A stretch of DNA of 34,511 nucleotides from Porticoccus sp964608185. GTDB lineage: Bacteria > Pseudomonadota > Gammaproteobacteria > Pseudomonadales > Porticoccaceae. The stretch spans positions 1 to 34,511 of the forward strand of contig CAZSMR010000010.1 of assembly GCA_964608185.1 (NCBI GenBank). Direction: 5' to 3'. Below are positions 15,690 through 24,497 of this stretch, piece after piece. Made by a program: the position numbers and the translations under genes. The number at the start of each line of letters is the position of its first letter. Within the stretch, counting starts at the first letter, position 1. The notes beneath the pieces were generated by a model that was given only the letters and a program-made list of their open reading frames with translations, made no database searches and was not told where the DNA came from.

Positions 15690-16238
15690 ATGAGTAAAGA
15701 TGATTTGGAGTCCTTTAAGAATCAGATGTCTGATGTGATGCCACTAGAGGTAAACAGGGTTAACTTGCATCAAAAAAAAGTTGTGACTCTGGGCATGGAG
15801 GCTAGAAGAAAGGCTGCTCAACAAAGAATTACTATGTTAGTTGATGATTCAGTAACAGAAGACGTCTTTGATCAAGTAGAGCCAAGAGATATACTAAAAT
15901 ACCAACATAAAGACTCCGACAATGGAGTGTTTAAAAAACTATGTCAGGGTAAACTTAGCCATCAGGCAGTAGTAGATTTACACCATATGACTGTTTTGCA
16001 GGCAAAAACCGAACTTATAAGTTGTATAGATGACTGTGTATTAGATGGCTTTACTGTTTTGCTTGTCATACATGGCCGAGGAGAGGGCAGAGAAAAGCCC
16101 GCTTTACTCAAAAGTTGGACTAACTATTGGTTAAAAAATATTAGCTCGGTTATTGGCTTTCACAGTGCCCAGAGCCGTAATGGCGGCACAGGAGCTACAT
16201 ACGTGTTACTCAGTAAAATAAGTCCGTCCTCTCAATGA
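15690..16238 (+). CDS. Smr-domain DNA endonuclease (SmrA-like)
   Basis: The 182-residue protein has a charged helical N-terminal part (about 1-85) and a C-terminal Smr domain: VDLHHMTVLQAKTEL (about 97-111) in place of the classic LDLHG, then LLVIHGRGEG and GGTGATYVLL. This is the stand-alone Smr arrangement of E. coli SmrA/SmrB; the domain is a nicking endonuclease related to the MutS2 C-terminus, and SmrB-type proteins cleave mRNA at collided ribosomes. Length fits either E. coli protein. It is the last gene of the cysE group; a terminator begins within its final codons. Confidence 0.85.
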   Translation: MSKDDLESFKNQMSDVMPLEVNRVNLHQKKVVTLGMEARRKAAQQRITMLVDDSVTEDVFDQVEPRDILKYQHKDSDNGVFKKLCQGKLSHQAVVDLHHMTVLQAKTELISCIDDCVLDGFTVLLVIHGRGEGREKPALLKSWTNYWLKNISSVIGFHSAQSRNGGTGATYVLLSKISPSSQ

Positions 16239-16248
16239 GAGTTTTTTT
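16229..16248 (+). terminator. Intrinsic terminator after the Smr gene
   Basis: CTCTC, loop AAT, GAGAG, then seven T. The stem includes the Smr stop codon. It closes the M15-cysE-dgkA-smr group just before the converging SPOR gene. Confidence 0.65.
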
Positions 16249-16252
16249 AAGA

Positions 16253-16825
16253 TTACAAATTTTTGACTTCATTTTTTCTTTTTAAAAGCAATGAATCGAT
16301 TTTATTATCATTGAGAATTTTCTGAGCCTCAGCTAATGCTGACGTATTACTGAACGGCCCCACAATTACACGTCTCCATGTTTCATTTTTTTTCGTAGTA
16401 ACTTTTTCAACTGATGTATTCAGGTTTAGGAGTATAAGTTTTGCCCTTAATTTGTCTGCTTCGGCGTTAGTTTTGAAGGACCCTGTTTGAAGCAAAAAAA
16501 TATTATTTGATTTGTTTTTTTTATTAACACTCAGCTCCTGTGCTTCATTTCCTAGAACGATTACTTCAGCCTCTTTTAAGAGGGTATAGAATTCAAATTC
16601 CGGGGTTTTGTCGGCATCAGTTGCCTGCTTTATTTCCCCGTCCGTACTGATTTCATTAAGTTGCTCTGTGAGACCTGATAATTCTAATAGAGGAGAAATT
16701 AAAATACCAAGAAGCACGCCTATTATTAAAAAGAACCAAGGCGATCGATCTGCGCTAGATTTTTTTGATGACTTGTTTTTTTGTGTCCTGACTTTAGTCG
16801 GTTTTTTTGCATAGTCTTTTGTCAT
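16253..16825 (-). CDS. SPOR-domain membrane protein (FtsN-like)
   Basis: The 190-residue protein has a lysine-rich cytoplasmic start (1-28), one membrane helix (about 29-50, WFFLIIGVLLGILISPLL), a polar periplasmic linker and a C-terminal SPOR domain (about 108-185) with FLLQTGSFKTNAEADKLRAKL and RVIVGPFSNTSALAEAQKIL. SPOR domains bind denuded septal glycan, so the protein is probably a cell-division or envelope factor. In Pseudomonas-like genomes a SPOR protein lies near priA and hslV, which matches. It lacks the short FtsN motif upstream that I could name with confidence, so I do not call it ftsN. It is 91 bases downstream of priA. Confidence 0.87.
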   Translation of the reverse strand: MTKDYAKKPTKVRTQKNKSSKKSSADRSPWFFLIIGVLLGILISPLLELSGLTEQLNEISTDGEIKQATDADKTPEFEFYTLLKEAEVIVLGNEAQELSVNKKNKSNNIFLLQTGSFKTNAEADKLRAKLILLNLNTSVEKVTTKKNETWRRVIVGPFSNTSALAEAQKILNDNKIDSLLLKRKNEVKNL

Positions 16826-16916
16826 CTTTCTTTTAAAGGCTCCGTAATTAATCGTATTGTATTGTTAAGTTATAGCTTAGGCTAGCTCAGATTCATTGAA
16901 AATATTAAATAGCCCC

Positions 16917-19163
16917 TTAGCTGACATCCTGAGGATCAACATCAACTGACCATCTAACGCGCTTAGCAAGTTTAGAATTCTCAGCTTTTAAGCAGAGTTT
17001 TTCCATGAGCCATTGAAGTTCTTTTCGCTCTTTGCAGTAGATGCTTAATATATATCTAAAACGGCCATTACGTTTTTCCATTGCCGCAGGCAGTGGACCC
17101 AAATAGTTTATTTCTTTATTGGGGGGCAACAAGTACTCTGAATACTGCCTACAATGCTTAAGAAAATTGATAGCTGCTCTACTATTTACGGATTCCGACC
17201 TAATAATAGCCATAAATCTATATGGTGGAAGATTACATAGCTTTCGTTCTTTGAACATTATTTTGATGAAACTTTGATACCCTTTGGACATAAGTGTCGC
17301 AATAAAAGGGTGTTCGCAATGATTACTTTGTATTACAACAGATCCAGGTTTTTCACCTCTACCCGAGCGGCCTGCCACCTGGGTAATTAATTGCCCCATT
17401 TTTTCTGGAGCTCTAAAGTCAGGACTAAAAAGACCACCATCAGCGTCTAAAATAGCGACTAAAGTGACTTTAGGAAAATGATGCCCTTTAGCAAGCATCT
17501 GTGTACCTATTAATATACATGGATTACCTTTATTTATTATGGATAACAAGTCGTTCATAGCAGATTTGTGTCGGGTAGTGTCTCTGTCAACCCTAAGTAT
17601 TTGAGTGTATGGAAATAAAGTCTTAAGCGTATCTTCACTTCGCTCAGTACCCTGTCCAATACATTCGAGTTTAGAGCTATCACAAAAAGGGCATTTGGAT
17701 GGAAATTTCTTCATATGTTCGCAGTGATGGCAAATTAAACGGTTTGGTTTACGGTGAACTGTGAGCCTTGCCTCACAGTTGGGACAGTTAGAGATCCATC
17801 CGCAATCATAACAGGTCAAGGTGGGCGAATAGCCACGACGATTTAGGAATATGAGTACTTGGTCACCCTCAGATAATGTTTTTTTAATAGCATCAATCAG
17901 TTTTTGGGAATAGCCACCAATGAGGGTAGTTTTCTTGATGTCTACTGGAATCCATATCGGACGTGATGCTTCTCCAGCGCGGCTAGACAATATCAACTTG
18001 GTGTATCGATTTTCTTCACAGTTATTTAATGATTCTAGTGACGGTGTAGCAGAACCTAAAATAATAGGAATTGATTCTTTTTTTGCGCGAATAACAGCTA
18101 AATCCCGAGCTGAATATCGATAGCCTTCTTGTTGTTTATAAGAGCTATCATGTTCTTCATCAACAATTAATAGTCCTGGTGACTTTAAGGGTGTAAATAT
18201 TGCTGATCTTGTACCCAAAATAATAGAGGCTTGACCTGTACGAGCTGAATTCCATGCAAAAGCTTTTTCTCTATCGGTAAGTTTAGAATTCAATACAACT
18301 ATATGACAATTAAAACGGCGCTTAAAGCGACCTAGCGTCTGCGGGGTAAGATTAATCTCAGGAATTAATATTAATGCCTGCTTCCCACTACAAACTATTT
18401 TTTCAATTGTCTGAAGATAGACTTCAGTTTTACCACTTCCAGTTTCTCCGAATAACAGGTATGCGTTAAAGCCGTTTAGCTTAATGTTATTTACGGCTTT
18501 TTTTTGTTCCGGATAAAGAGTTTGTGGCTTTTCTGCCAAAGTGTACGCTTTGATATCCGTCTGAGTCTTTTTTATTGGTGTATCGATTAATATGATTAGT
18601 TTCTTTTTCTCCAGCTGCTTTAATGTAGAAGCTGAGAAATTTCGTTGCTTGGCTTCTTCCTGACTGATACTTTTTTCTTGCTGCAAACAACAAATAAATT
18701 CTTGCTGTCTGGGAGATCTTGATAGCTTAGCAAGAGAAAATTTTACTCCTTGGTCTACTAGGCGCCAGTGCCTATTTGTTTTAGTTGGTAAATCTTTTCC
18801 TTTTCTAAGTAGGCCTGGAATAGAATGAAAAAGGGCATCACCAATAGGATATTGATAGTATTTAGCTGCCCAAACATATAACTTAAAAAGGTATTCAGGT
18901 ATTAATGAATCACTATCAATAACTGATATTATTGATTTAAGACGGGATAAAGAAATAGAGCTTTTCTTACTACTGGCTACGATAATTCCAACCAATTCTC
19001 TTTTCCCAAATGGGATAAAAACTCTAGTACCTGGCTGAAGTGGCTGATTTTTATTACGCTCTTGGGAGTCTAAAGGGGGTAAATAGTCAAATAACCTCCT
19101 CAATGGGGACGGCACAGCTATATGATAGATTGTTTGTTTATCGTCAGTTTTCATCATTATCAT
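16917..19163 (-). CDS. priA: Primosomal protein N' (replication restart helicase)
   Basis: PriA is the 3'-5' helicase that reloads the replisome at stalled forks. The 748-residue protein has the N-terminal DNA-binding domain with FIPFGKRELVGII, Walker A LLFGETGSGKTEVYL, the DEAH box IVDEEHDSSYK, motif III LGSATPSLES, the zinc cluster (CYDCGWISNCPNC and CHHCEHMKKFPSKCPFC, eight cysteines), IGTQMLAKGHHFP and the final QVAGRSGRG. All catalytic motifs are intact. The first ATG gives MIMMKTDD; either of the internal ATGs could be the true start and none has a strong ribosome site. It is divergent from rpmE. Confidence 0.97.
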   Translation of the reverse strand: MIMMKTDDKQTIYHIAVPSPLRRLFDYLPPLDSQERNKNQPLQPGTRVFIPFGKRELVGIIVASSKKSSISLSRLKSIISVIDSDSLIPEYLFKLYVWAAKYYQYPIGDALFHSIPGLLRKGKDLPTKTNRHWRLVDQGVKFSLAKLSRSPRQQEFICCLQQEKSISQEEAKQRNFSASTLKQLEKKKLIILIDTPIKKTQTDIKAYTLAEKPQTLYPEQKKAVNNIKLNGFNAYLLFGETGSGKTEVYLQTIEKIVCSGKQALILIPEINLTPQTLGRFKRRFNCHIVVLNSKLTDREKAFAWNSARTGQASIILGTRSAIFTPLKSPGLLIVDEEHDSSYKQQEGYRYSARDLAVIRAKKESIPIILGSATPSLESLNNCEENRYTKLILSSRAGEASRPIWIPVDIKKTTLIGGYSQKLIDAIKKTLSEGDQVLIFLNRRGYSPTLTCYDCGWISNCPNCEARLTVHRKPNRLICHHCEHMKKFPSKCPFCDSSKLECIGQGTERSEDTLKTLFPYTQILRVDRDTTRHKSAMNDLLSIINKGNPCILIGTQMLAKGHHFPKVTLVAILDADGGLFSPDFRAPEKMGQLITQVAGRSGRGEKPGSVVIQSNHCEHPFIATLMSKGYQSFIKIMFKERKLCNLPPYRFMAIIRSESVNSRAAINFLKHCRQYSEYLLPPNKEINYLGPLPAAMEKRNGRFRYILSIYCKERKELQWLMEKLCLKAENSKLAKRVRWSVDVDPQDVS

Positions 19164-19186
19164 TATTTAGTATATTCTTTAAAACC

Positions 19187-19214
19187 TTGAATGCGTGACG
19201 TTTTCTGGTAGTAT
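19187..19214 (+). promoter_or_regulatory. Weak candidate promoter of rpmE
   Basis: TTGAAT and TAGTAT separated by 16 bases; only 4/6 for each box. It would give a leader of about 80 bases. The leader contains four further GTATG pentamers at 19211, 19237, 19252 and 19271. Confidence 0.3.
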
Positions 19215-19298
19215 GCCTACATAGTTTAAAACAGTCGTATGGTGCCTGACAGTATGATGATTAGGTGGCGGTATGCAAGACATTGAGGCAATGAAAAT

Positions 19299-19514
19299 AT
19301 GAAAATAGATATCCATCCAAAATATGGCAGTATGTCAGCCACATGTCGTTGCGGCAATGTTATAGAAGTAGGCTCAACTAAGCCTGATGCTATTCATCTC
19401 GATGTTTGTTCCTCGTGCCATCCTTTCTATACAGGAAAGCAAAAAGTTGCAGATACTGGTGGCAGAATCGATCGTTTTAGTAAGCGTTTTGCTGGTCGAT
19501 CTGTCAAGAAATAG
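19299..19514 (+). CDS. rpmE: Ribosomal protein bL31 (zinc-binding form)
   Basis: A 71-residue ribosomal protein of the zinc-binding (C+) L31 type. The N-terminus MKIDIHPKYG is diagnostic, the zinc ligands are C16, C18 (TCRCGN) and C37, C40 (CSSCHPFYTG), and the C-terminus is the usual basic DRFSKRFAGR. L31 bridges the ribosomal subunits; the zinc form is replaced by a cysteine-less paralogue under zinc starvation in many bacteria, which I cannot check here. GAGG lies ten bases before the ATG. An ATG nine bases upstream opens only a three-codon frame ending at the rpmE start. It is divergent from priA, its usual neighbour. Confidence 0.97.
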   Translation: MKIDIHPKYGSMSATCRCGNVIEVGSTKPDAIHLDVCSSCHPFYTGKQKVADTGGRIDRFSKRFAGRSVKK

Positions 19515-19526
19515 TTACTCCAATTA

Positions 19527-19550
19527 GTTTGTAAACCTTATCTTACAAAC
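19527..19550 (+). repeat. Hairpin between rpmE and its terminator
   Basis: GTTTGTAA and TTACAAAC, perfect eight-base arms with an eight-base loop, 13 bases after the rpmE stop and just ahead of the terminator. No U-run follows. It may be a 3' end stabiliser or a processing site. Confidence 0.4.
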
Positions 19551-19560
19551 CATAAGTATG

Positions 19561-19591
19561 GACTCAAAAATCATTTTTGAGTCTTTTTTTT
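19561..19591 (+). terminator. Strong intrinsic terminator of rpmE
   Basis: GACTCAAAAA, loop TCA, TTTTTGAGTC: a perfect ten-pair stem followed by eight T. The A-tract before and T-tract after also allow an effect on the opposite strand, where no gene ends. Confidence 0.85.
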
Positions 19592-19738
19592 GTCTCAAAA
19601 TTTATTTTCATATTTTTAAGACAATAAGTTAAAAAGTAATATTGCATATGTGAGCTAATTCTTTTTACATCACATGTTTCATTAAATAACCAGATACTGA
19701 TACAGTAAGTTTTTATATATCAAACGAGGTTAGTTTAA

Positions 19739-20803
19739 ATGCAAAAAAATGAGTATTATTCGCAAGAAAATCATGGCCCATTCTCTCTTTATAATCTTGG
19801 TGATTTTGAACTAGAAAGCGGGGATATAATTAACAAATGCCAACTTGCTTATGCTACCTTTGGGGAGCTGAATTCCCAGAAAAATAACGCTATACTTTTG
19901 ACAACCTGGTATTCAGGGACCAGTAAAATCATGGAACAAGTTTATGTGGGAAAAGAGCATGCTATAAACCCAGATAAATATTTTGTCATCATAGTTAACC
20001 AGATTGGTAATGGGCTATCTTCGTCGCCTCATAATACTTTACCTTTTAACGGTATAGCGTCATTCCCAAAAGTACAAATAGGAGACGATGTTCGTGCTCA
20101 GCATGCACTGGTTACACAATATTTTGGTTTGGACTCTTTAGCGCTTGTCGTAGGAGGATCTATGGGTGCACAACAAACATGGGAGTGGGCCGTTCGCTAT
20201 CCTAAGATGGTTAAACGTGCTGCACCTATTGCTGGAACTGCAAAAAATACACCACATGATTTTTTGTTTACGAAAACATTAAACGAAGCAATTACGTCAG
20301 ATTTAGCATGGAAAAATGGCGCCTATAAAAACTCAAATGCCGTAGCCGAAGGTTTAAAGCGTCATGCTGATTTATGGTCTGTAATGGGTTATAGCACTGA
20401 AATGTTTAAGAAAGAGCTATGGCGAGAAATAGGATTTTCATCTTCAAAAGAATTTTGTGAGGGATTTACCCAGGCTTACTTTGCACCAATGGACCCTAAT
20501 AATTTACTATGTTTGGCTTGGAAATGGCAAAGAGGTGATGTAAGTAAAAATACAAATGGCGATCTCAAAAAAGCACTAGCTCGAATAACTGCTAAAATGA
20601 TTGTGATGCCCATCAATACAGATATGTTTTTTCCACCAAAAGACTGTGAGGATAATCAAAAAATGGTAGCTAATAGTGAGCTAAGAATTATTGAGACTGA
20701 CTGGGGTCATTTGGGACTTTTCGGTATGGACCCTTCTTATATTGAGCAAGTAGATCGTCATTTGAATGATTTATTAGCTCTACCTGCATCAAAAAACAAT
20801 TAG
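19739..20803 (+). CDS. MetX-like alpha/beta hydrolase, probably not a true homoserine acyltransferase
   Basis: The 354-residue protein belongs to the alpha/beta-hydrolase family that includes homoserine O-acetyltransferase. Catalytic triad candidates are S141 in VVGGSMGAQQTWEW, D295 in PINTDMFFPP and H324 in DWGHLGLFG. The opening DFELESGDIINKCQLAYATFGELN is MetX-like. But the nucleophile elbow GGSMGAQQ and LLTTWYSGTSK differ from the GGSLGGMQ and LxGxxH patterns I expect of true MetX, so hydrolase or another acyltransferase activity is more likely. The gene stands alone between rpmE and a converging helicase, four bases apart, with no methionine gene near it. Confidence 0.7.
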   Translation: MQKNEYYSQENHGPFSLYNLGDFELESGDIINKCQLAYATFGELNSQKNNAILLTTWYSGTSKIMEQVYVGKEHAINPDKYFVIIVNQIGNGLSSSPHNTLPFNGIASFPKVQIGDDVRAQHALVTQYFGLDSLALVVGGSMGAQQTWEWAVRYPKMVKRAAPIAGTAKNTPHDFLFTKTLNEAITSDLAWKNGAYKNSNAVAEGLKRHADLWSVMGYSTEMFKKELWREIGFSSSKEFCEGFTQAYFAPMDPNNLLCLAWKWQRGDVSKNTNGDLKKALARITAKMIVMPINTDMFFPPKDCEDNQKMVANSELRIIETDWGHLGLFGMDPSYIEQVDRHLNDLLALPASKNN

Positions 20804-20807
20804 AGTT

Positions 20808-22073
20808 TTAGATTTTTCTAGGTTGCAGATTAAGGGTCCTATCCAGATTAATAATTTTTCTTGCGTCCAATGGTGCTCCTTTATTAGTATTTTTTTTGTA
20901 TTTTTGAACCTTTTTCGTTAACTTTGATTTGGGAATATTATGAATGGGTGCAAAGCCATCAAAAATCTTTCTTGGTATTATCTTTTTTATAAGCACTTCG
21001 ATTTGTTGAAGATATTTAAATTCATCTGCGCTTACTAGAGATATAGCTTGCCCAGATAAACCTGCTCTTCCAGTACGACCAATTCTATGAATATAATTTT
21101 CTGCAACTTTCGGTAAATCAAAATTAACAACGTACTGAAGTTGATCTACGTCTAGTCCTCGGGCCGCTATATCAGTAGCGATAAGTATCTTTATAGTTCC
21201 TTCTTTAAATTCAGACAAAATTTTAGCTCTTACAAATTGATTTTTATCGCCATGTAAAGCTGTAGCCTCTAATTCTTTGGTATTTAAAAAAGCGGCAAGT
21301 GAATTAGCACTTTTTTTAGTATTGGTAAAAACAAGAACTCGAGTCCATTTTTCAAAACAAATTATAGCTGATAATAGTTCAGATTTGAGCTTTTTGTCTA
21401 CTGAAAAAATCCATTGTTCAACTGTTGTAGCGGTCATATTTCTAGGAGAAACGGTAACTTCGACAGGATTTTTAAGCAATCGAGCCGAAAGATTGAGAAT
21501 ATCTTTAGAAAATGTAGCTGAGTACATTAAGGTTTGCCGATCTTTTGGTAATAGCGAGAAGATTTTGTAAACATCGTCTATAAAACCAAGGTCTAGCATA
21601 CGGTCTGCTTCGTCTAGAACTAGTACTTGTAATTCAGGAAACTTAATTGCATTTTTGCTACATAGATCCAGGAGTCTACCAGGAGTCCCTATCAAAATAT
21701 CAACACCTTTACGAAGAGTCATCATCTGAGGATTTATTTTGACTCCTCCGTAGACCACAGCGACTGTTAGTGAGGTAAATTTACTATACTGGCGAGCATT
21801 CTCTCCAATTTGGATAGCTAATTCTCTCGTAGGTGCCAGTATGAGAGATCTAGCCTGATTAGATTTTTTCCCCTTACTCTCTGATAGTATTTGAAATAGT
21901 GGGAGCAAAAATCCGGCTGTTTTACCAGTACCTGTTTGAGCAGCAGCTGTAATATCTTTACCTTGTAAAACTAAAGGAATTGTTTTGGTCTGAATAGGTG
22001 TCGGCTTAGTGTATTTTGCCTCTTTTAAAGCTTTTAGTATCTCTATTGATAGGCCGAAATGGGAAAAACTCAT
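20808..22073 (-). CDS. rhlE: DEAD-box RNA helicase, RhlE type
   Basis: The 421-residue protein has all DEAD-box motifs: Q motif (FSHFGLSIEILKAL...TPIQ, about 3-25), motif I AAQTGTGKTAGFLLP, Ia PTRELAIQ, Ib TPGRLLDL, II VLDEADRMLDLGF, III SATFS, V TDIAARGLDVDQ and VI HRIGRTGRAG. The short basic C-terminal tail suits the RhlE group, which acts in ribosome assembly and mRNA decay. Symbol assigned by motif spacing only; SrmB or other paralogues are possible. A second, different DEAD-box helicase lies 5 kb away. Start ATG; ribosome site weak. Confidence 0.88.
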   Translation of the reverse strand: MSFSHFGLSIEILKALKEAKYTKPTPIQTKTIPLVLQGKDITAAAQTGTGKTAGFLLPLFQILSESKGKKSNQARSLILAPTRELAIQIGENARQYSKFTSLTVAVVYGGVKINPQMMTLRKGVDILIGTPGRLLDLCSKNAIKFPELQVLVLDEADRMLDLGFIDDVYKIFSLLPKDRQTLMYSATFSKDILNLSARLLKNPVEVTVSPRNMTATTVEQWIFSVDKKLKSELLSAIICFEKWTRVLVFTNTKKSANSLAAFLNTKELEATALHGDKNQFVRAKILSEFKEGTIKILIATDIAARGLDVDQLQYVVNFDLPKVAENYIHRIGRTGRAGLSGQAISLVSADEFKYLQQIEVLIKKIIPRKIFDGFAPIHNIPKSKLTKKVQKYKKNTNKGAPLDARKIINLDRTLNLQPRKI

Positions 22074-22238
22074 GATTAATTCTCATGCATTGTTAAATAT
22101 TTTTGAAGCAGCAAACTTGTACTCTAAAAATTCAATTTTTATTTTGAGTAAAACTAATAAAGAATTTATTATACATGCAAGTAATAATATGTATTTGTAA
22201 TTTAATTAATCAGTTCTTAGCAAGAAAAAGAGAAACCA

Positions 22239-22781
22239 ATGAAGAATATACTGTATTACATTAGTTTAATTTCTTTGGGCCTATGTGCTCCATTATCACA
22301 TGGCACATCTACTGAAGAAGCCTACGATATAATCAGAAGCGGAAATCCGGAAAAAGGCTATGTTATTCTCCTTTCTCTGGCAGAAAAAAATAATGACCCG
22401 AGAGCTTTTTATGGAATTGCGCTACTTTATAAAGAAGGATGGGGGGTAAAAAAGAATGAAAAAATAGCTTTTGAATATTATCAAAAATCCGCAATTCTCG
22501 GCCATCAAAGAGCAATGTATGATTTAGCAACTTTTTACCAAAATGGAATCTTGGTAGATCAGAATTACACTAAAGCTATTCAGTGGTATGAAAAAGCTGC
22601 AAACAAAGGATATGCTGCAGCAATGTATGGGCTAGGAGGGCTGTATTTTAACGGTCTTGGAGTAAAAAAAGATCCAGACAGAGGGACTGTTTGGTTTACT
22701 AAAGCGGCAAAAATTGGTTTTGAGCCTGCTATAAAGTTTCTTGATGCTGTGAATAACCTAGGTATGTCCGCGGAAGACTAG
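22239..22781 (+). CDS. Secreted Sel1-repeat protein
   Basis: The 180-residue protein starts with a Sec-type signal peptide (about 1-22, hydrophobic core YYISLISLGLC; the cysteine does not fit a lipobox). Three Sel1/TPR-like repeats follow: AFYGIALLYKEGWGVKKNEKIAFEY, AMYDLATFYQNGILVDQNYTKAIQWY... and AMYGLGGLYFNGLGVKKDPDRGTVWF. Each has the A..G[LA]...Y..G.GV.....A..W pattern. Sel1 proteins are adaptor-like helical solenoids, often periplasmic; nothing in the sequence tells its partner. It is a one-gene unit between rhlE and pntA. Confidence 0.88.
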   Translation: MKNILYYISLISLGLCAPLSHGTSTEEAYDIIRSGNPEKGYVILLSLAEKNNDPRAFYGIALLYKEGWGVKKNEKIAFEYYQKSAILGHQRAMYDLATFYQNGILVDQNYTKAIQWYEKAANKGYAAAMYGLGGLYFNGLGVKKDPDRGTVWFTKAAKIGFEPAIKFLDAVNNLGMSAED

Positions 22782-22915
22782 TTTTCTTCTATGGCAGAAA
22801 TGCGCCTGATAAGTTATATTATCGTGTACTTCATTGTATGAATAACTAATTGAATTTAGCTTTAGTGATAAATAGTGCAGCCGGCAAATAAAATGGTGCT
22901 AACGGAGAAGTATTG

Positions 22916-24484
22916 ATGATGAAATTGGGTATACCTAAAGAGATCTTTTTAGACGAAAAAAGGGTAGCGGCAACACCTGCCTCTGTTCTGAAACTAATCA
23001 AACTTGGTTACGAAGTAGTTATTCAGTCATCTGCTGGTAAATCGGCACATTATGACGACCAGGACTATATAGACGCAGGAGCATCAATATCAGAAGGAGC
23101 AGAAATACTTTGGGGTCAAGCTGACTTCATTTTAAAAGTAAGAGCTCCTATGATGAATACAGATATCGGTGCGCATGAGATAGACCTCATGAAAACAGGA
23201 GCCTCTATAGCTAGCTATATTTGGCCTGCTGAGAATTCTGAGTTGCTTGATAAGCTTGCACTAAAAGAGGCTACAGTTTTCGCGATTGACAGCTTGCCGC
23301 GCATTAGTCGCGCACAAAAAATGGACGCACTAAGCGCTATGGCCAACATTTCTGGTTACCGAGCAGTTATTGAAGCTGCCAGCCACTTTGGTCGTTTTTT
23401 TACTGGACAAGTTACTGCTGCTGGTAAAGTTCCCCCAGCAAAAATTATGGTAATTGGAGCAGGTGTTGCTGGTCTTGCCGCCGTCGGAACAGCAAACAGT
23501 ATGGGCGCTATTGTCAGAGCGTTTGATACTCGACTGGAGGTAAAAGAACAAGTTGAGAGTATGGGAGCTCAATTCTTAGAATTAGATTTTTCAGATGAAG
23601 AAGGTGGTGGTGGTGGTGGCTATGCTAAGCAAATGAGTGATGAGTTTATTGCAGCTGAGATGGCTTTGTTTGCTGAACAAGCTAAAGAAGTAGATATTAT
23701 TATTACTACGGCTCTTATACCAGGAAGACCGGCACCTAAATTGATCACAGCTCCAATGGTGCAATCTATGAAATCAGGTAGTGTTGTCGTTGATTTAGCT
23801 TCAGAGCGCGGGGGCAATTGTGAGCTCACAGAGCCTGGAAAAGTAGTAGAAAAACACGGAGTCACCTTGATAGGTTATATGGATCTGCCGAGTCGTATGG
23901 CAAAAGTTGCTAGTGATCTATATTCAAGCAATTTAGTCCATTTATTGTCTGATCTAACCCCAGAAAAGAATGGTCAGCCAAATGTAAATATGGAAGATAT
24001 AGTAATTCGTGGTGTGACTGTCGTTAAGGATAAAAAAATAACCTGGCCGCCACCCAAAGTTGAAGTTTCTGCTGCTCCGGCCACTAAAGTCAGTCAGGAA
24101 GCTAAAGAAACGATTATTAAAGAACCTACCTTTTTAGATAAATGGCTTGGAAAGGGTTCTCTATTGGTCTTAACATTGGCAGTATTAGTTGGAGTTGGTG
24201 GATATGCCCCAGAAAGTTTTCTAAGCCATTTCACAGTTTTTGTATTGTCGTGTTTTATTGGTTATCAGGTTGTCTGGAATGTCACAGCATCGTTACATAC
24301 GCCACTGATGAGTGTTACTAATGCAATAAGCGGAATTATTGTGATTGGAGCTATACTTCATTTGGTTGATGCAGAGAGTGGCACAGTCGGAATTATTTCC
24401 TTTATTGCAGTCTTAATTGCAACTATCAATATAGCAGGTGGCTTCAGAGTGACCCATCGCATGCTTAATATGTTCCGTAAATAG
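22916..24484 (+). CDS. pntA: NAD(P) transhydrogenase subunit alpha
   Basis: PntA with PntB forms the proton-translocating transhydrogenase of the inner membrane, reducing NADP+ with NADH at the cost of proton-motive force. Domain I (1-400) binds NAD(H): motif VIGAGVAGLAAVGTANSMGAIVRAFDTR at about 178-205 and the following RG..ELTEPGK region. The C-terminal part holds the four membrane helices of the fused, E. coli-like form, so PntA and its TM domain are one polypeptide (522 residues; E. coli 510). The start is one of two adjacent ATGs (22916 or 22919), with GGAG eight bases upstream. A run of six glycines (230-235) is encoded by GGT repeats. pntB starts 13 bases downstream. Confidence 0.96.
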   Translation: MMKLGIPKEIFLDEKRVAATPASVLKLIKLGYEVVIQSSAGKSAHYDDQDYIDAGASISEGAEILWGQADFILKVRAPMMNTDIGAHEIDLMKTGASIASYIWPAENSELLDKLALKEATVFAIDSLPRISRAQKMDALSAMANISGYRAVIEAASHFGRFFTGQVTAAGKVPPAKIMVIGAGVAGLAAVGTANSMGAIVRAFDTRLEVKEQVESMGAQFLELDFSDEEGGGGGGYAKQMSDEFIAAEMALFAEQAKEVDIIITTALIPGRPAPKLITAPMVQSMKSGSVVVDLASERGGNCELTEPGKVVEKHGVTLIGYMDLPSRMAKVASDLYSSNLVHLLSDLTPEKNGQPNVNMEDIVIRGVTVVKDKKITWPPPKVEVSAAPATKVSQEAKETIIKEPTFLDKWLGKGSLLVLTLAVLVGVGGYAPESFLSHFTVFVLSCFIGYQVVWNVTASLHTPLMSVTNAISGIIVIGAILHLVDAESGTVGIISFIAVLIATINIAGGFRVTHRMLNMFRK

Positions 24485-24497
24485 GAGAGACATACTT

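Noticed and set aside
19290..19301. Three-codon leader frame before rpmE
   Set aside because: The ATG lies only two bases after the GAGG that serves rpmE, so it is unlikely to be translated.
19739..20803. Naming the MetX-like gene metX
   Set aside because: The nucleophile elbow and substrate-loop motifs do not match verified MetX, and no methionine gene is linked.
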